Positions 34,721 through 44,966 are shown, counted from the stretch's first letter. The stretch: DNA of 64,000 nucleotides from Taibaiella soli (GCF_003236175.1 NZ_QKTW01000022.1:183309-247308); one strand, 5' to 3'. Numbers and translations are program-made. The notes: generated from the sequence alone by a model not told the origin.

Positions 34721-35878
34721 TCAGCTATCCAGATCTATTCCGTACAGTAAATCAAATTGTTTCTGCGTCACGAAATTTGGCGTCGCTTTAATGATCCAGT
34801 TCCGGATATGACGTAAGGCCGGATTGCCAATATTGGTCATTTGGGCAAGTTTCCAGGAAATATCAACTACTTTTTGTGTTCGTTTAATGCGTTTATTTTG
34901 GTAGTTGGCAAATGCAGCCTGTGGTTGATCGGGTTCTTTTTCAAGACAGGCAGCTAAAACATAAGCGTCTTCAATCGCTTGTCCTGCGCCTTGTCCGAGA
35001 TTGGGTGTGGTGGCATGAGCAGCATCTCCGAGCAGCACGATATTTCCCGCATACCATTTATCAACTGGCTTGATGTCATAAAGATCGGAGTGGATGAGTA
35101 ATTCCGGTTGAATATTCCGGACAACCGTTTGCAGATTGTACCCGCTAAACGGCTGCAACCATTTCTTGATCTGCCGATGTGCATCCATATTATTGAAATG
35201 GCTGTCTTTTTCCATAGCAATGGTTACCCAGAAATAAACCTGTTCTTTGCCAACCTGTGAATAAGAAGCCCGTAGTCCGCGGTCATAACCCCATATTTCT
35301 GCACTTTGATTTTGTTCTTCCCTGGGAAGATTCATGTGCACAATTGCCCGCCAACAGGTTTGTCCGGAATAACGGTATACAGCTTTGGTAACATATTTTT
35401 CGCGGATCACGGAACGGATGCCGTCTGCTGCAATTACAAAATCTCCATGTACCTGCGTGCCGTCTTCAAAATGTGCGGTAACGCCGCTTGTGTGCTGGTA
35501 AATGCCGGTGCATTTTTTGCCTGTATGTAATTTAGTGCCGACTTCGGCGGCCAGCACTTCCTGCAGTGCTGCCCGATGAATTGAATAGGTGCCGTTACCG
35601 TATTTCTGACGGATCAGTTCGTTGTCTACCCGCTGCAGAATACTGCCCCGATAATCTTTGATAAAAATCTCTTTCTGATAATAAGAACAGGATTTAATGG
35701 CGTCGGCGACTCCGAGTTTTTCGAATACATTCATCGCATTGCCGCCCAGCCAGATGCCGGCACCGACAGGACGTATTTCGGGTGCAGATTCAAATACTTC
35801 GTAATCGATGCCTCGCTTTTGCAGCGCAATACCGGCAGTTAGCCCGCCGATACCGCCACCGATAATTATAGCTTTCAT
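34721..35878 (-). CDS. FAD-dependent monooxygenase (group A flavin hydroxylase)
   Basis: A 385-aa flavoprotein. Rossmann FAD motif AIIIGGGIGGLTAGIALQKRG at the start (parts), the mid-protein DGIRSVIREKY (DG motif for FAD/NADPH), and the second FAD motif GDAAHATTPNLGQGAG. It belongs to the UbiH/salicylate-hydroxylase-like group including urate and zeaxanthin oxidases; substrate is unknown. The start MKAIIIG (35878) is preferred over MLSM three residues earlier. A mirrored repeat separates it from gpsA upstream. Confidence 0.9.
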   Translation of the reverse strand: MKAIIIGGGIGGLTAGIALQKRGIDYEVFESAPEIRPVGAGIWLGGNAMNVFEKLGVADAIKSCSYYQKEIFIKDYRGSILQRVDNELIRQKYGNGTYSIHRAALQEVLAAEVGTKLHTGKKCTGIYQHTSGVTAHFEDGTQVHGDFVIAADGIRSVIREKYVTKAVYRYSGQTCWRAIVHMNLPREEQNQSAEIWGYDRGLRASYSQVGKEQVYFWVTIAMEKDSHFNNMDAHRQIKKWLQPFSGYNLQTVVRNIQPELLIHSDLYDIKPVDKWYAGNIVLLGDAAHATTPNLGQGAGQAIEDAYVLAACLEKEPDQPQAAFANYQNKRIKRTQKVVDISWKLAQMTNIGNPALRHIRNWIIKATPNFVTQKQFDLLYGIDLDS

Positions 35879-35920
35879 AGAAAGCATAAATTAAATTAAA
35901 TAATGATGATATGCAAACTG

Positions 35921-36115
35921 CCGAAGCCTAAAGCCAAAAGCTTAACGCAGGAAACCGTCTCCGCCGCAATTGTTTTTCACATAAGCAAGGGATAGTCAGA
36001 ACGAATGTATCAGGTTATTGACAGTGCTACGGTGTAATTTATCTACCGTTGTACGCGATTTTTTTTGACAATATCGAAACGTTTTAAGCCTTAAGCTTTG
36101 TGCTTTTAGCTTAAG
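35921..36115. repeat. Mirrored word repeat (AAAGCTTAA family)
   Basis: Left arm 35921-35948 (GAAGCCTAAAGCCAAAAGC) and right arm 36081-36115 match as reverse complements around GCTAAAAGC/AAAGCTTAA words. The right arm overlaps the gpsA stop codon. Confidence 0.6.
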
Positions 36116-37133
36116 ATAGTATCCGCTCCAACTGTCTGAAGGCTATGGCAGGATCCTGTTGTTCGTACATTACCTGGTATAAGGTTTTAGCAATTGGCAA
36201 TGGGATATCGAAAGTCTGGGAAATCGATTGCATGCCGCGTGCCGCATAATAACCTTCAGCTACCATATTCATTTCAAGCGTAGCAGTTCTTACAGAGTAG
36301 CCTTTGCCCAGCATGGTACCGAACGTACGGTTACGGCTATGTAATGAATAACAGGTTACGAGCAGATCACCGAGATAAGCACTGGTGTGGAAGTCTGGTC
36401 GTTCGTTGGATGGGTGTACTTTCTCGAAATGTGCGTCCAGGAAGTGGTACATTTCGCGATAGCAATTGGTGATGTAAACGCTCAGGAAGTTATCGCCGTA
36501 ATCGAGTGCGTGCGCCATGCCGGCGCCGATGGCGTAAATATTTTTGAGTACTGCGGCGAATTGTGCGCCCCAGATATCATGATTGGCAGTGGTGAAAATA
36601 TAATTGTTGCCGAACGCTTTGGCTACAGCATTGGTGCGGTCGTCGTTCAAACCGGAGAAAGTGAGGTAAGACAGGCGTTCTGCTGCTACTTCTTCTGCAT
36701 GACAAGGACCTGTAATTGAAACATATTGTTCCAGCGGAAAATTCATTTGCTCTACGAGATAATCGTTGAGTAACAAATTGCAGGAGGGTAAAATGCCTTT
36801 AATTGCCGAAACTACGTTTTTGTTTTTCCATTGTTCGGCCGTCACTTTGTCCAGCACATCCATGGCGAAAGCGGAAGGCACACAAAAAACGATTGTCTGA
36901 CATTGTTCAAAAACAAGATTGATATCGGTAGTCGGTGTTAGTTTTTCAGGCGCAAAGGATACCGAGGTGAGGTAACGCTGGTTGTGATGTCGTGTCTTAA
37001 GATGATTGACCGCATCTTCACTGCGTACCCACCAGTAAATATGATGGCCATTATCCGTAAGCATTTTAGCGAGCGCGGTGCCCCAGCTTCCGTTTCCTAC
37101 AATCCCTATCGTGCCGAGTGTTTCTGAGTTCAA
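36111..37133 (-). CDS. gpsA: Glycerol-3-phosphate dehydrogenase [NAD(P)+]
   Basis: Reduces dihydroxyacetone phosphate to sn-glycerol 3-phosphate for phospholipid synthesis. Length 340 aa is normal. The Rossmann loop GNGSWGTALAKML (about 13-25), the segment SAIKGILPSCNLLL, GPCHAEEVAAE and the catalytic-domain block AVLKNIYAIGAGMAHALDYGDN with LGDLLVTCYSLHSRNRTFG are clear. The C-terminus is carried by repeat-associated sequence but the domain is complete. It is a single gene. Confidence 0.95.
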   Translation of the reverse strand: MNSETLGTIGIVGNGSWGTALAKMLTDNGHHIYWWVRSEDAVNHLKTRHHNQRYLTSVSFAPEKLTPTTDINLVFEQCQTIVFCVPSAFAMDVLDKVTAEQWKNKNVVSAIKGILPSCNLLLNDYLVEQMNFPLEQYVSITGPCHAEEVAAERLSYLTFSGLNDDRTNAVAKAFGNNYIFTTANHDIWGAQFAAVLKNIYAIGAGMAHALDYGDNFLSVYITNCYREMYHFLDAHFEKVHPSNERPDFHTSAYLGDLLVTCYSLHSRNRTFGTMLGKGYSVRTATLEMNMVAEGYYAARGMQSISQTFDIPLPIAKTLYQVMYEQQDPAIAFRQLERILS

Positions 37134-37140
37134 TGTTGTT

Positions 37141-37285
37141 TCGTTGTAGATGTCAAAATTGTGAGTGGTCAGTAGTGAGTGGGCAATGGTGAGTGGTCAA
37201 TGGTCAATGGTGAATGGTCAAACGTGAAACGTCAAAATTGTGAGTTGGTATCAACTATTAACTGTCAACTGTCAATTGTCAACTG
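37141..37285. repeat. Word-repeat spacer (GTGAGTGGTCA and AACTGTCAA words)
   Basis: The spacer between two minus-strand genes consists of GTGAGTGG/GTCAATGG words on the left and AACTGTCAACTGTCAA words on the right. Here the two halves use different vocabularies, unlike the mirrored loci. Confidence 0.7.
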
Positions 37286-37287
37286 AA

Positions 37288-38625
37288 TTAGTCTTCCGTT
37301 TTTGCTTCAAACAGCTTATCCTTTGCTACCGTCTGAACTTTTGTTTTGTCTTTCAGAATGCGGGCGATGGCGCCATATGGAGCGGTTACAATTTCTTCTC
37401 CGTCTTTGAGTCCACTAAGGATCTGGATGTACAGGTTGTCCTGAATGCCAGTTTTTACATCACGTAATGCCACTTGTTTGAGTTTAGCATCGTAAACGAA
37501 AACCACTTGGCGGATGTCGTTGTTTTCAAGACTGTTGCTGTTTTTGTTCTTGTTTTTAATGCTGTCCGGCCAGTCGCGGGTAGTTACCGCATTCACCGGA
37601 ACGGAAAGCACGTCTCTTTCGCGGCGCGTTTGGATTTCCACAGAAGCAGACATACCCGGTTTAAACACAAAACGACCTTTCGGCAGGGTAGTTGCGAGAT
37701 CCGCATAGCTTGACGGCAGGATCAGGATGTGTACCGTATAGTTGGTCACCTGATCAGTGCTTACGGCTGCTACGCCTGATTTATTGCTGGATACACCGAC
37801 TTTAGAAACAATACCTGTGAATTTGCGATTGCGGTAAGCATCAGCTTCAATTGTAGTCGTGTCACCGATTTTTACTTTCGCGATATCGGTTTCACTAACA
37901 TCCACCCGCACTTCAATACGGCTCATATCTGCGATGGAAAGCATGTCGGTACCTTGCATTTGTGCTGTACCCAATACGCGTTCTCCTTTCTTTACGTTCA
38001 ACGAAGAAATGATACCGGAAGTTGGTGCAACAATCGTTGTTTTCAGGAGATTTTCTTGTGCCTGATTTAAATTCGCTTCTGCAGCAGCTACACCAAATCC
38101 GCCACCGAGTGTACTTGATTTTGACGCTTCGTATGTTGCTTTGGCACTTTTATAGTTTGCTTCTGCTTGTTCAAATTCCAGGGCAGAAATTACTTTTTCC
38201 TGGTATAGTTTCTGATTGCGTTTGTATGTGGCTAGCGCAAGGTCATATTGAGACTGTGCCTGACCCATCATTTCGCGGGTATTGCTCGCGCTGGCGCGGG
38301 ATTGCGATACGCTGGCAGATGCCTGATTGACGATAGAATTGTAAACCGCCGGGTTGATTTTTACGAGCAGCTGTCCTTTATGAACACTATCTCCTTCGTC
38401 AACCGTCAGTTCAATGATTTCCCCACTTACTTCCGGACTGAGTTTTACTTCCGTTTCCGGATAGATCTTTCCGCTGGCTGTTACTGTTTCCGTAATAGTG
38501 TGTTTGGCAGTTTTTTCGGTGGCCACTTTTGTGAGGTTGCCATCGCCTTTTTTGCCCACGGCAATCAGGATGATAAGCAGTAAAACAAAAGCACCGATAA
38601 TCCACCAAAGGGTCTTTTTCTTCAT
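37288..38625 (-). CDS. RND/ABC efflux periplasmic adaptor subunit (HlyD/MacA-like)
   Basis: A 445-aa membrane-fusion protein. One N-terminal helix (LWWIIGAFVLLLIILIAVG) anchors it. The biotinyl-lipoyl-like domain (GEIIELTVDEGDSVHKGQLL) is split by a helical hairpin of about 100 residues rich in Ala, Gln and Ser. The barrel domain follows (TIVAPTSGIISSLNVKKGERV, in parts; IEVRVDVSETDIAKVKIG), then the membrane-proximal domain. A KNKNKNSNSLENND insert near residue 375 is low-complexity. No permease or TolC homologue is adjacent, so its partner is elsewhere. Confidence 0.9.
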   Translation of the reverse strand: MKKKTLWWIIGAFVLLLIILIAVGKKGDGNLTKVATEKTAKHTITETVTASGKIYPETEVKLSPEVSGEIIELTVDEGDSVHKGQLLVKINPAVYNSIVNQASASVSQSRASASNTREMMGQAQSQYDLALATYKRNQKLYQEKVISALEFEQAEANYKSAKATYEASKSSTLGGGFGVAAAEANLNQAQENLLKTTIVAPTSGIISSLNVKKGERVLGTAQMQGTDMLSIADMSRIEVRVDVSETDIAKVKIGDTTTIEADAYRNRKFTGIVSKVGVSSNKSGVAAVSTDQVTNYTVHILILPSSYADLATTLPKGRFVFKPGMSASVEIQTRRERDVLSVPVNAVTTRDWPDSIKNKNKNSNSLENNDIRQVVFVYDAKLKQVALRDVKTGIQDNLYIQILSGLKDGEEIVTAPYGAIARILKDKTKVQTVAKDKLFEAKTED

Positions 38626-38698
38626 ATACAGAAGTTCTGTTAATGGATGTAAACTTAGTTATTTATTTCTTTAATTGACAGTGGACTATTTGTCCGGC

Positions 38699-38848
38699 TG
38701 AGCGGAGTCGAAGCCTGTATTCTCATTTCGCCGAAGGAGCAGTCTCACAATAACACGTGTCCATGCTTTCGCGAGCTGTCTCCTTTCGTCGACATGAGAA
38801 TGTGGTTATACGCGGTGGAACTCACAATTGACAACTCACACGTATTAA
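38699..38848. repeat. Dispersed mirrored element (TCATTTCGCCGAAGGAG type)
   Basis: An ATTCTCATTTCGCCGAAGGAG arm near 38720 pairs with GTCTCCTTTCGTCGACATGAG near 38778-38806. The left edge carries GCTGAGCGGAGTCGAAG, the reverse orientation of the motif at 9253 and 9520. The stretch after 38820 consists of ACAATTGAC and TATTAAC words. Confidence 0.65.
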
Positions 38849-38873
38849 CCTATTAACTTTTTAACGTGTTAGC

Positions 38874-40961
38874 CTATTTAACGCCACTACCGGCATCCGT
38901 CATTTCGTTCGGAGCAACGAAGATCAGTTTACCTTCGGCGTTTTCAGCCATCAGGATCATACCGGCACTTTCGATGCCACGCATTTTACGCGGAGCCAGA
39001 TTTGCAACCACAGTTACTTGTTTACCGACGATTTCTTCCGGTTTAAAATGCAATGCGATACCCGAAACAATCGTACGTTTTTCATAACCCAGATCCACTT
39101 CCAGTTTCAGCAGTTTGTCTGCTTTTTCTACTTTTTCAGCGCTGAGGATGGTGCCTACACGCAGATCTATCTTCGCAAAATCATCGAAAGTGATGATTTC
39201 CTTTGGCGCTTCTTCCGCTTTTGCCGGAGCTACAGGTTTTTGTTCTGGCGCAACTGCCGGTTTTACCAGACCAGCTTTCAGTTTGGCTACCTGAGTGTCG
39301 ATTTCTTCATTTTCTATTTTACGGAACAGCAATTCCGGCGCGCGCAGCGGATAACCTACGTTCAGGAGATCCAGACGGCCAGCGTTATTCCATTCCAGCA
39401 TACGATCTACCACTTTCATCATGTGCAGCATTTTCTGTGCGGTAAATGGCAGGAACGGATTGATGTAAATTGCCAGGTTCGCGCAAAGTTGCAAGGACAA
39501 GTGAATACAGTTGTCGATACGTTTTTGCAATTCCGGATTGGTATCCAGTTTTTTCACCAGATTCCAAGGTTCATTTACCTGGAGGTATTTATTACCCTTA
39601 GATGAAAACGCCATAATCTCAGAAAGCGCATCACGGAATTTATAACCTTCAATTGCAGCTTCAATTACTGCTTTTGAATTTTTGATGTCTTCGATAATGG
39701 CACGATCGGTGTCGTCCATTGCATCTTCATGCAGTTTTGGAACTTTACCACCGCAAAGTTTGTGCATCATTACGAACGCACGGTTTACAAAGTTGCCCAG
39801 GTTGCCGGACAGTTCGCTGTTACAACGTGTCTGGAAATCTTTCCAGGTAAAGTCGTTATCCTTAGTTTCAGGAGCATTTGCCGCCAGTACATAACGCAGC
39901 AGGTCTTGTTGCTCAGGAAAATCTTTTACATAATCATTTACCCAAACAGCCCAGTTGCGCGAGGTAGATACTTTTTCACCTTCGATGTTCAGGAATTCAT
40001 TGGCCGGAACATTATCAGGCAGTACAAATCCGCCATGTGCTTTCAGCATCGACGGGAAAATGATACAGTGGAATACAATATTATCCTTACCGATAAAATG
40101 CACCAGTTTGGTATCCTCCTGTTGCCAGTAGTCTCCCCATTGGTTGGTCAGTTCTTTGGTAGCGCTGATATAACCGATCGGTGCGTCAAACCATACATAC
40201 AGCACTTTGCCTTCTGCACCTTCAATTGGTACAGGAACGCCCCAGTTGCTGTCGCGGGTCATGGCGCGTGGCTGCAGGCCGCTATCAAGCCAGCTTTTAC
40301 ACTGACCGTAAACGTTTGCTTTCCACTCGTCTTTTTTGCCTTCCACGATCCATTGTTTCAGGAAGTCTTCATATTTATTGAGCGGGAAATACCAGTGAAT
40401 GGTTTTGCGTTTTACCAGCGGCGCATTGCTGAGTGCGCTGCGCGGATTGATCAATTGCTCAGGAGACAGGGAAGAACCACAACGCTCGCATTGATCACCA
40501 TAAGCATTTTCGTTGCCACAAACCGGGCAGGTACCTATAATATAACGGTCGGCGAGGAATACATTTTTCTCCTCGTCGTAGTATTGTTCACTTTCACGTT
40601 CTTCAAAAACACCGTCGTCATACAGCTTTTTGAAGAAAGCTTGTGCAGTTTCGCGGTGTACATCGCTGGAAGTGCGGGAATAGATATCGAATGAAATACC
40701 CATGTCTTTGAAGCTTTCGCCAATCAGCGCATGGTATTTGTCTACGACTTGCTGTGGGGTAATGCCTTCTTTCATGGCACGGATGGTGATGGGAACACCA
40801 TGCTCATCGCTGCCGCAAATAAACTTAATATCACGCTTTTGTGCACGCTGATAACGTACATAAATGTCTGCCGGTAAATAACATCCTGCCAGGTGGCCTA
40901 TATGAACCGGACCATTGGCATAAGGCAATGCCGCTGTAACCAGTATACGTTTATAATCCAT
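38874..40961 (-). CDS. metG: Methionyl-tRNA synthetase
   Basis: Charges tRNA-Met. At 695 aa it is the long form with a C-terminal dimerisation/tRNA-binding domain. The class I signature is [14 protein letters not shown] near the N-terminus, the zinc knuckle reads CPVCGN...CERCGS, and the KMSKS-loop equivalent is [11 protein letters not shown]. An Ala/Pro/Glu-rich linker (about 560-585) precedes the EMAP-II-like domain ([17 protein letters not shown]). All parts are complete. The ends of both flanking spacers are repeats. Confidence 0.97.
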   Translation of the reverse strand: MDYKRILVTAALPYANGPVHIGHLAGCYLPADIYVRYQRAQKRDIKFICGSDEHGVPITIRAMKEGITPQQVVDKYHALIGESFKDMGISFDIYSRTSSDVHRETAQAFFKKLYDDGVFEERESEQYYDEEKNVFLADRYIIGTCPVCGNENAYGDQCERCGSSLSPEQLINPRSALSNAPLVKRKTIHWYFPLNKYEDFLKQWIVEGKKDEWKANVYGQCKSWLDSGLQPRAMTRDSNWGVPVPIEGAEGKVLYVWFDAPIGYISATKELTNQWGDYWQQEDTKLVHFIGKDNIVFHCIIFPSMLKAHGGFVLPDNVPANEFLNIEGEKVSTSRNWAVWVNDYVKDFPEQQDLLRYVLAANAPETKDNDFTWKDFQTRCNSELSGNLGNFVNRAFVMMHKLCGGKVPKLHEDAMDDTDRAIIEDIKNSKAVIEAAIEGYKFRDALSEIMAFSSKGNKYLQVNEPWNLVKKLDTNPELQKRIDNCIHLSLQLCANLAIYINPFLPFTAQKMLHMMKVVDRMLEWNNAGRLDLLNVGYPLRAPELLFRKIENEEIDTQVAKLKAGLVKPAVAPEQKPVAPAKAEEAPKEIITFDDFAKIDLRVGTILSAEKVEKADKLLKLEVDLGYEKRTIVSGIALHFKPEEIVGKQVTVVANLAPRKMRGIESAGMILMAENAEGKLIFVAPNEMTDAGSGVK

Positions 40962-41028
40962 TTCTTATTATATATTCTTATAACGAAGCTGCAAGATACG
41001 CCGATTTGAGCTGAAAGCATATAGCTAA

Positions 41029-41402
41029 GGAGCTGAAAGCTGAAAGCCCTTAGTTGAGCGAAGTCTCCAGACTTCGTTCAGGTAGACTGCGGTCTCTGAC
41101 CGCTGCGTTTGCTGTTCCGGTCAGGAGACCGGTTACCACTACGACGAGGTCAGGAGACCGGTTACCACTACGACGAGGTCAGGAGACTGCGCCGAACGGA
41201 GGCGTTAATGGTGAATAGACAACGGTGAATTTGGAGTGTATAATCAAAATGTCATATCGACGAAGGAGATATCCCGCGGAAAAATGTGCTCAGTTGAGCG
41301 AAGTCTCCAGACTTCGTTCAGGTAGACTGCGGTCTCTGACCGCTGCGTTTGCTGTTCCGGTCAGGAGATCGGTTACCACTACGACGAAGTCTGGAGACTT
41401 CG
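41029..41402. repeat. Cluster of short hairpins with GTC-loop-GAC core
   Basis: After AGCTGAAAGC words (41029-41048) a ~96-bp segment is repeated 240 bp apart (41051-41146 and 41291-41386). Each copy is a string of hairpins: CGAAGTCTCCAGACTTCG, GCGGTCTCTGACCGC, CCGGTCAGGAGACCGG. A further CGAAGTCTGGAGACTTCG follows at 41385-41402, and extra partial units lie at 41147-41190. A single dispersed motif GTCATATCGACGAAGGAG lies at 41250. Confidence 0.85.
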
Positions 41403-41426
41403 CCGAACGGAGACCCTTCCTGTGTA

Positions 41427-41667
41427 CCAATGACACATTTAAAATTGAGTTCAATTTCAAGGCTCTTAGTTTGGCAGCACAGTAGCAGTGAAGCTCAATC
41501 GAGCGACCGTCTAAGCCACGGAGTGATCTGGCTTAGACTGCCCTTTTTTGCCTACTTTTTTTGGCATAAAAAAAGTAGGAGCATGATGGTTTGAAGCCAG
41601 ATTTGAAGGGCTATTGCTAAATCAAGGTGTTATTATTATGGGCACCATATAATTAGTCAGGGAGACA
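41427..41667. repeat. 240-bp dispersed repeat, copy A
   Basis: Nearly the same sequence occurs at 58454-58701 (roughly 92% identical by eye). It contains CTAAGCCACGGAGTGATCTG and a 12-13-bp hairpin with a CCTACTTTTTTT stem. Both copies end at AATTAGTCAGGG and both follow a GTC-hairpin cluster. The remaining sequence to 41819 shows nothing further. Confidence 0.85.
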
Positions 41668-41819
41668 AGCGCGGGTAGACAATCCTGCGCCGCGGCGTTG
41701 AGCCGTTGCGAGATATTTGCTGCGCTTAAAATAAAGGCTTTGTTTCTTATGCTTCTTTGCGGGAAACCATCTTGCGCTTTCAGCTTTCATTTATTAGCTT
41801 TAAACAAAACATATATCCT

Positions 41820-44297
41820 ATGCGTTTTCTTCGTGCAGGAATTCCCATTATTATCACAGCAGCACTAGTCTGGACGTTAGACCGACCGCATGGTACCTTG
41901 CCAGCATTAGGCCGCTTGCTTGATCCTGTAAATGGTTGGGCGGCCAATGCGGAGCCCGTTGGCAAAGATTTTACACAGACTTCACATTTAAACGGACTCC
42001 TGCAACCTGTTACCATTTGGATGGAAGACCGCCTGGTGCCACACGTTCGGGCACAGAATGACCATGATCTTTACTTCACACAGGGTTTTATTCATGCTTA
42101 TTTCCGCCTTTGGCAAATGGACATGGAAACCCGGGCTGCTGGCGGCAATATAAGTGAAGTGGCAGGGGAGAAAGCGTTGAAGTTTGACCGGATGCAGCGC
42201 CGGAAGGGCATGGTGTTTGGTGCGGAACATTCAGTAGAGGCGATGGAAAAGGAACCACGTACCAAATTGGTATTGGATGCTTATACCGATGGCGTCAATG
42301 CTTTCATTCATTCGTTGAAAGACCGTGATCTGCCGCTGGAATATAAACTCATGGGTTTTAAACCTACCGAGTGGACCAATTTACGTTCGGCATTGCTGAT
42401 GAAATATATGGCCGATGATCTCACCGGTTATACCGAAGATTTTCCGCACACTTACCTCCGCGATCGTTTGCCGAAAGATGAATTCGATAAATTATTTCCT
42501 GAAAAAATTCCGGGTTACAAACCGGTAATTCCCGAAGGGACAAAATTTGAACCGCGTTCTTTGCCGATACTTTCTGTTCCCGGCATTCCTGATAGTTTGT
42601 TTGCGCATTTCGGTGAGCAGCCTGCTATTGCCTACAATGATCAGGACGATATGAATGGTGATAAGAAAGAAATAGAGCGCGAAGGTATCGGTAGCAACAA
42701 CTGGGCGATCTCTGGAAAGCATACCCAGAGCGGCGCTCCGATTCTTTGTAATGATCCGCATTTGGGTTTGAATCTTCCTTCGCTTTGGTTTGAAATGCAG
42801 TTGCAGGCGCCGGGTGTTAATACTTATGGCGTGTCATTGCCGGGCGATCCGGGTATTGTGATTGGTTTCAACGATAGTATCAGCTGGGGATTTACGAATA
42901 ATTACCGCGATGTAAAGGATTTTTACATGATCGATGGCATCGACGATCAGTGCTATAATTTCAATGGTACAAAACATTTTTACCGCAAGCGGATGGAGCA
43001 TATCAAGGTGAAAGGAAAACCTGATTTTATTGACACGCTTTACTTCACATTGCATGGTCCGGTTATCTACGATGAACGTTTCCCTGACCCCGCACATACG
43101 GGTAAAAAGATTGCGGTGACCTGGATGGCGCATCGTGCAACGAATGAATTATTGGCGCTCTATGAAATGAACCGTGCGCAGAATTATGATCAGTTTGTAA
43201 ACGGCATCATGAATTTTCAATGTCCGGCGCAGAATATGCTCTATGCGGATCGTGCCGGAAACATAGCGCTTTGGGGACAAGGACAGTTTATCAACAAATG
43301 GAAAGACCAGGGTAAATATGTGATGGAAGGGAAGGATAGTCTTACGCTCTGGGGCCAAAATATTCCGATGCGTGAAAATCCGCATGTGCTCAATCCGCCG
43401 CAGGGTTATATCGCCAGCGCCAATCAGGCTGTGACCGACAGTACCTATCCGTATTGGTATAATGGGCATTTTTTGGAATTTAGAAGTTGGGAGATCAATC
43501 AGGCTTTGGGAGATAGTTTAATGAAAGCTACAAGTGGTTATCCCGGATTCTCTGACGTGCCGAATGAAGTGTGGATGCAAAAAGTTCAAAATAGTACTTA
43601 TTCTTATCTCGCGGAACACGCAGCACCTGTAATGCAGCAGATAATGGATCGATTGAATAATCGGGATAAAGATGCGACCGGTAAGTTGTGGGATTATAAC
43701 TTAGATGCAGATAGCAAAAATGCGACTGCTTTCCAGATTACTTGGAGCATATTATACGCGAATATCTGGAAAGACGATTTCAAAAACGTACCTGAAAATC
43801 TCTGGCCAACGCCTGAAGTTACGATGCAACTTCTTTTGAGTGATACAGCGGCCAAATGGTATGATGATATTTCTACGCCACAAAAGGAAACGTTGAGTGA
43901 TATTGTAAAGCTGAGCTACAAACAGACAATGGACAGTATAGAAAAAATCAAGGCGAATGGATTGGAGTGGTATCAAGTCAAAAACACCACACTCGCGCAT
44001 CTTACTAAACTCCCTGCATTCAGCTATGATCATTTGAAAGTAGGTGGCTGGGGTAATACAATCAATGCCGTGAAATCTGATCATGGTCCTTCGTGGCGAA
44101 TGATTGTGGAGATGGATAAAGACAGCATTCGCGGGCTCGGCGTGTATCCCGGCGGACAAAGTGGTAATCCCGGAAGTCCTTACTACAACACGTTTGTGGA
44201 TCATTGGGTGACTGGTAATTATTACAACTTGTTGTTCTTGCCAAATCAGGAAAAACAGGATGCGAGTAAGATTAAATACACGTGGACGTTCAATTAA
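41820..44297 (+). CDS. Penicillin acylase-family protein (Ntn hydrolase)
   Basis: An 825-aa exported precursor of the penicillin G acylase / acyl-homoserine lactone acylase / aculeacin acylase group. Start taken at MRFLRAGIPIII (41820), which forms the signal; the frame runs 21 residues further up without signal character. The segment TQGFIHAYFRLWQMDM is the alpha-chain landmark. Autocatalytic cleavage is expected before Ser in EGIGSNNWAISG, making Ser the N-terminal nucleophile of the beta chain. NDPHLGLNLPSLWFEM and GFNDSISWGFTNN are further landmarks. The substrate (acyl-amide) is unknown; a role in signal quenching or amide scavenging is only possible. Confidence 0.93.
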   Translation: MRFLRAGIPIIITAALVWTLDRPHGTLPALGRLLDPVNGWAANAEPVGKDFTQTSHLNGLLQPVTIWMEDRLVPHVRAQNDHDLYFTQGFIHAYFRLWQMDMETRAAGGNISEVAGEKALKFDRMQRRKGMVFGAEHSVEAMEKEPRTKLVLDAYTDGVNAFIHSLKDRDLPLEYKLMGFKPTEWTNLRSALLMKYMADDLTGYTEDFPHTYLRDRLPKDEFDKLFPEKIPGYKPVIPEGTKFEPRSLPILSVPGIPDSLFAHFGEQPAIAYNDQDDMNGDKKEIEREGIGSNNWAISGKHTQSGAPILCNDPHLGLNLPSLWFEMQLQAPGVNTYGVSLPGDPGIVIGFNDSISWGFTNNYRDVKDFYMIDGIDDQCYNFNGTKHFYRKRMEHIKVKGKPDFIDTLYFTLHGPVIYDERFPDPAHTGKKIAVTWMAHRATNELLALYEMNRAQNYDQFVNGIMNFQCPAQNMLYADRAGNIALWGQGQFINKWKDQGKYVMEGKDSLTLWGQNIPMRENPHVLNPPQGYIASANQAVTDSTYPYWYNGHFLEFRSWEINQALGDSLMKATSGYPGFSDVPNEVWMQKVQNSTYSYLAEHAAPVMQQIMDRLNNRDKDATGKLWDYNLDADSKNATAFQITWSILYANIWKDDFKNVPENLWPTPEVTMQLLLSDTAAKWYDDISTPQKETLSDIVKLSYKQTMDSIEKIKANGLEWYQVKNTTLAHLTKLPAFSYDHLKVGGWGNTINAVKSDHGPSWRMIVEMDKDSIRGLGVYPGGQSGNPGSPYYNTFVDHWVTGNYYNLLFLPNQEKQDASKIKYTWTFN

Positions 44298-44600
44298 TAG
44301 TGGACAGTTGACAATTGACAGTTACTCGTGTTGGTTACATATGGTGGGGCGCACTCGCGTCATTGCGATGAAGGATGCAGGCTGCACGGGATGCTGGGCT
44401 ACAGAATATCGGGCACGTTTTTTTGTGACTCGCGTTTGTCACCCTGACCAAGGAAGGGTCTCGCGGAGTTGGGGTTACAGAATAAGTAGGTCGTCCTTCG
44501 ACTCCGCTCAGGATGACAACAGAGGTAAGAGGTAACACGAGCAAGCTTTCAGTTTTAGGCCTTATGCTTTCAGCTTTTTTGACTTTTTAATTTTTATAAG
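44298..44600. repeat. 303-bp repeat spacer
   Basis: Contains an ACAATTGACAG word tract at 44304-44322, a copy of the CACCCTGACCAAGGAAGGGT arm of the 175-bp unit near 44440, the CTTCGACTCCGCTCAGGATG motif near 44495, and AGCTTTCAG words from 44544. No gene is seen. Confidence 0.75.
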
Positions 44601-44966
44601 ATGCGTTTTCTTTTTTCGATTATACTAATAATACTTCTGGCGGCGATCGCAGAATATTTTTTCGCATGGTGGGCAATTGTTTTAGTCGCGTTCATCATTG
44701 CATTGTTGTTTCGTCTCAAACCGGGAAAAGCTTTCCTGGCAGGGTTTTTGTCCATTGCAATACTTTGGCTCGCGTGGACATTAAAGATCGATAACGCTAA
44801 TCAACATATCCTTTCACAACGAATGGCAAAATTGTTTTCACTACCAAACTATGGTTTGTTCATTTGCGTAGAAGTCTTTATCGGCGCGCTTTTGGGCGGG
44901 CTGGGTGCGTGGAGTGGCGCGCTGTTGGTCAATAGTGAATCGTCGGTCGTGAATGGTCAATCGTGA
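44601..44966 (+). CDS. Small hydrophobic membrane protein, 121 aa
   Basis: Three to four transmembrane segments: FLFSIILIILLAAIAEYFFA, WAIVLVAFIIALLF, AFLAGFLSIAILWLAW and YGLFICVEVFIGALLGGLGA. No recognised domain or catalytic residue. The last ~10 codons (SESSVVNGQS) are made of the mirrored repeat that starts at 44928, so the C-terminus is repeat-derived. Its function is unknown; it is followed by the CDF transporter but separated by the repeat. Confidence 0.7.
   Translation: MRFLFSIILIILLAAIAEYFFAWWAIVLVAFIIALLFRLKPGKAFLAGFLSIAILWLAWTLKIDNANQHILSQRMAKLFSLPNYGLFICVEVFIGALLGGLGAWSGALLVNSESSVVNGQS

Noticed and set aside
34620..34811. 63-aa frame after the propeller gene
   Set aside because: It overlaps the terminator and the 3' end of the monooxygenase gene and has no family resemblance.
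39729..40694. 321-aa frame antisense to metG
   Set aside because: Shadow of metG, which has all synthetase motifs.
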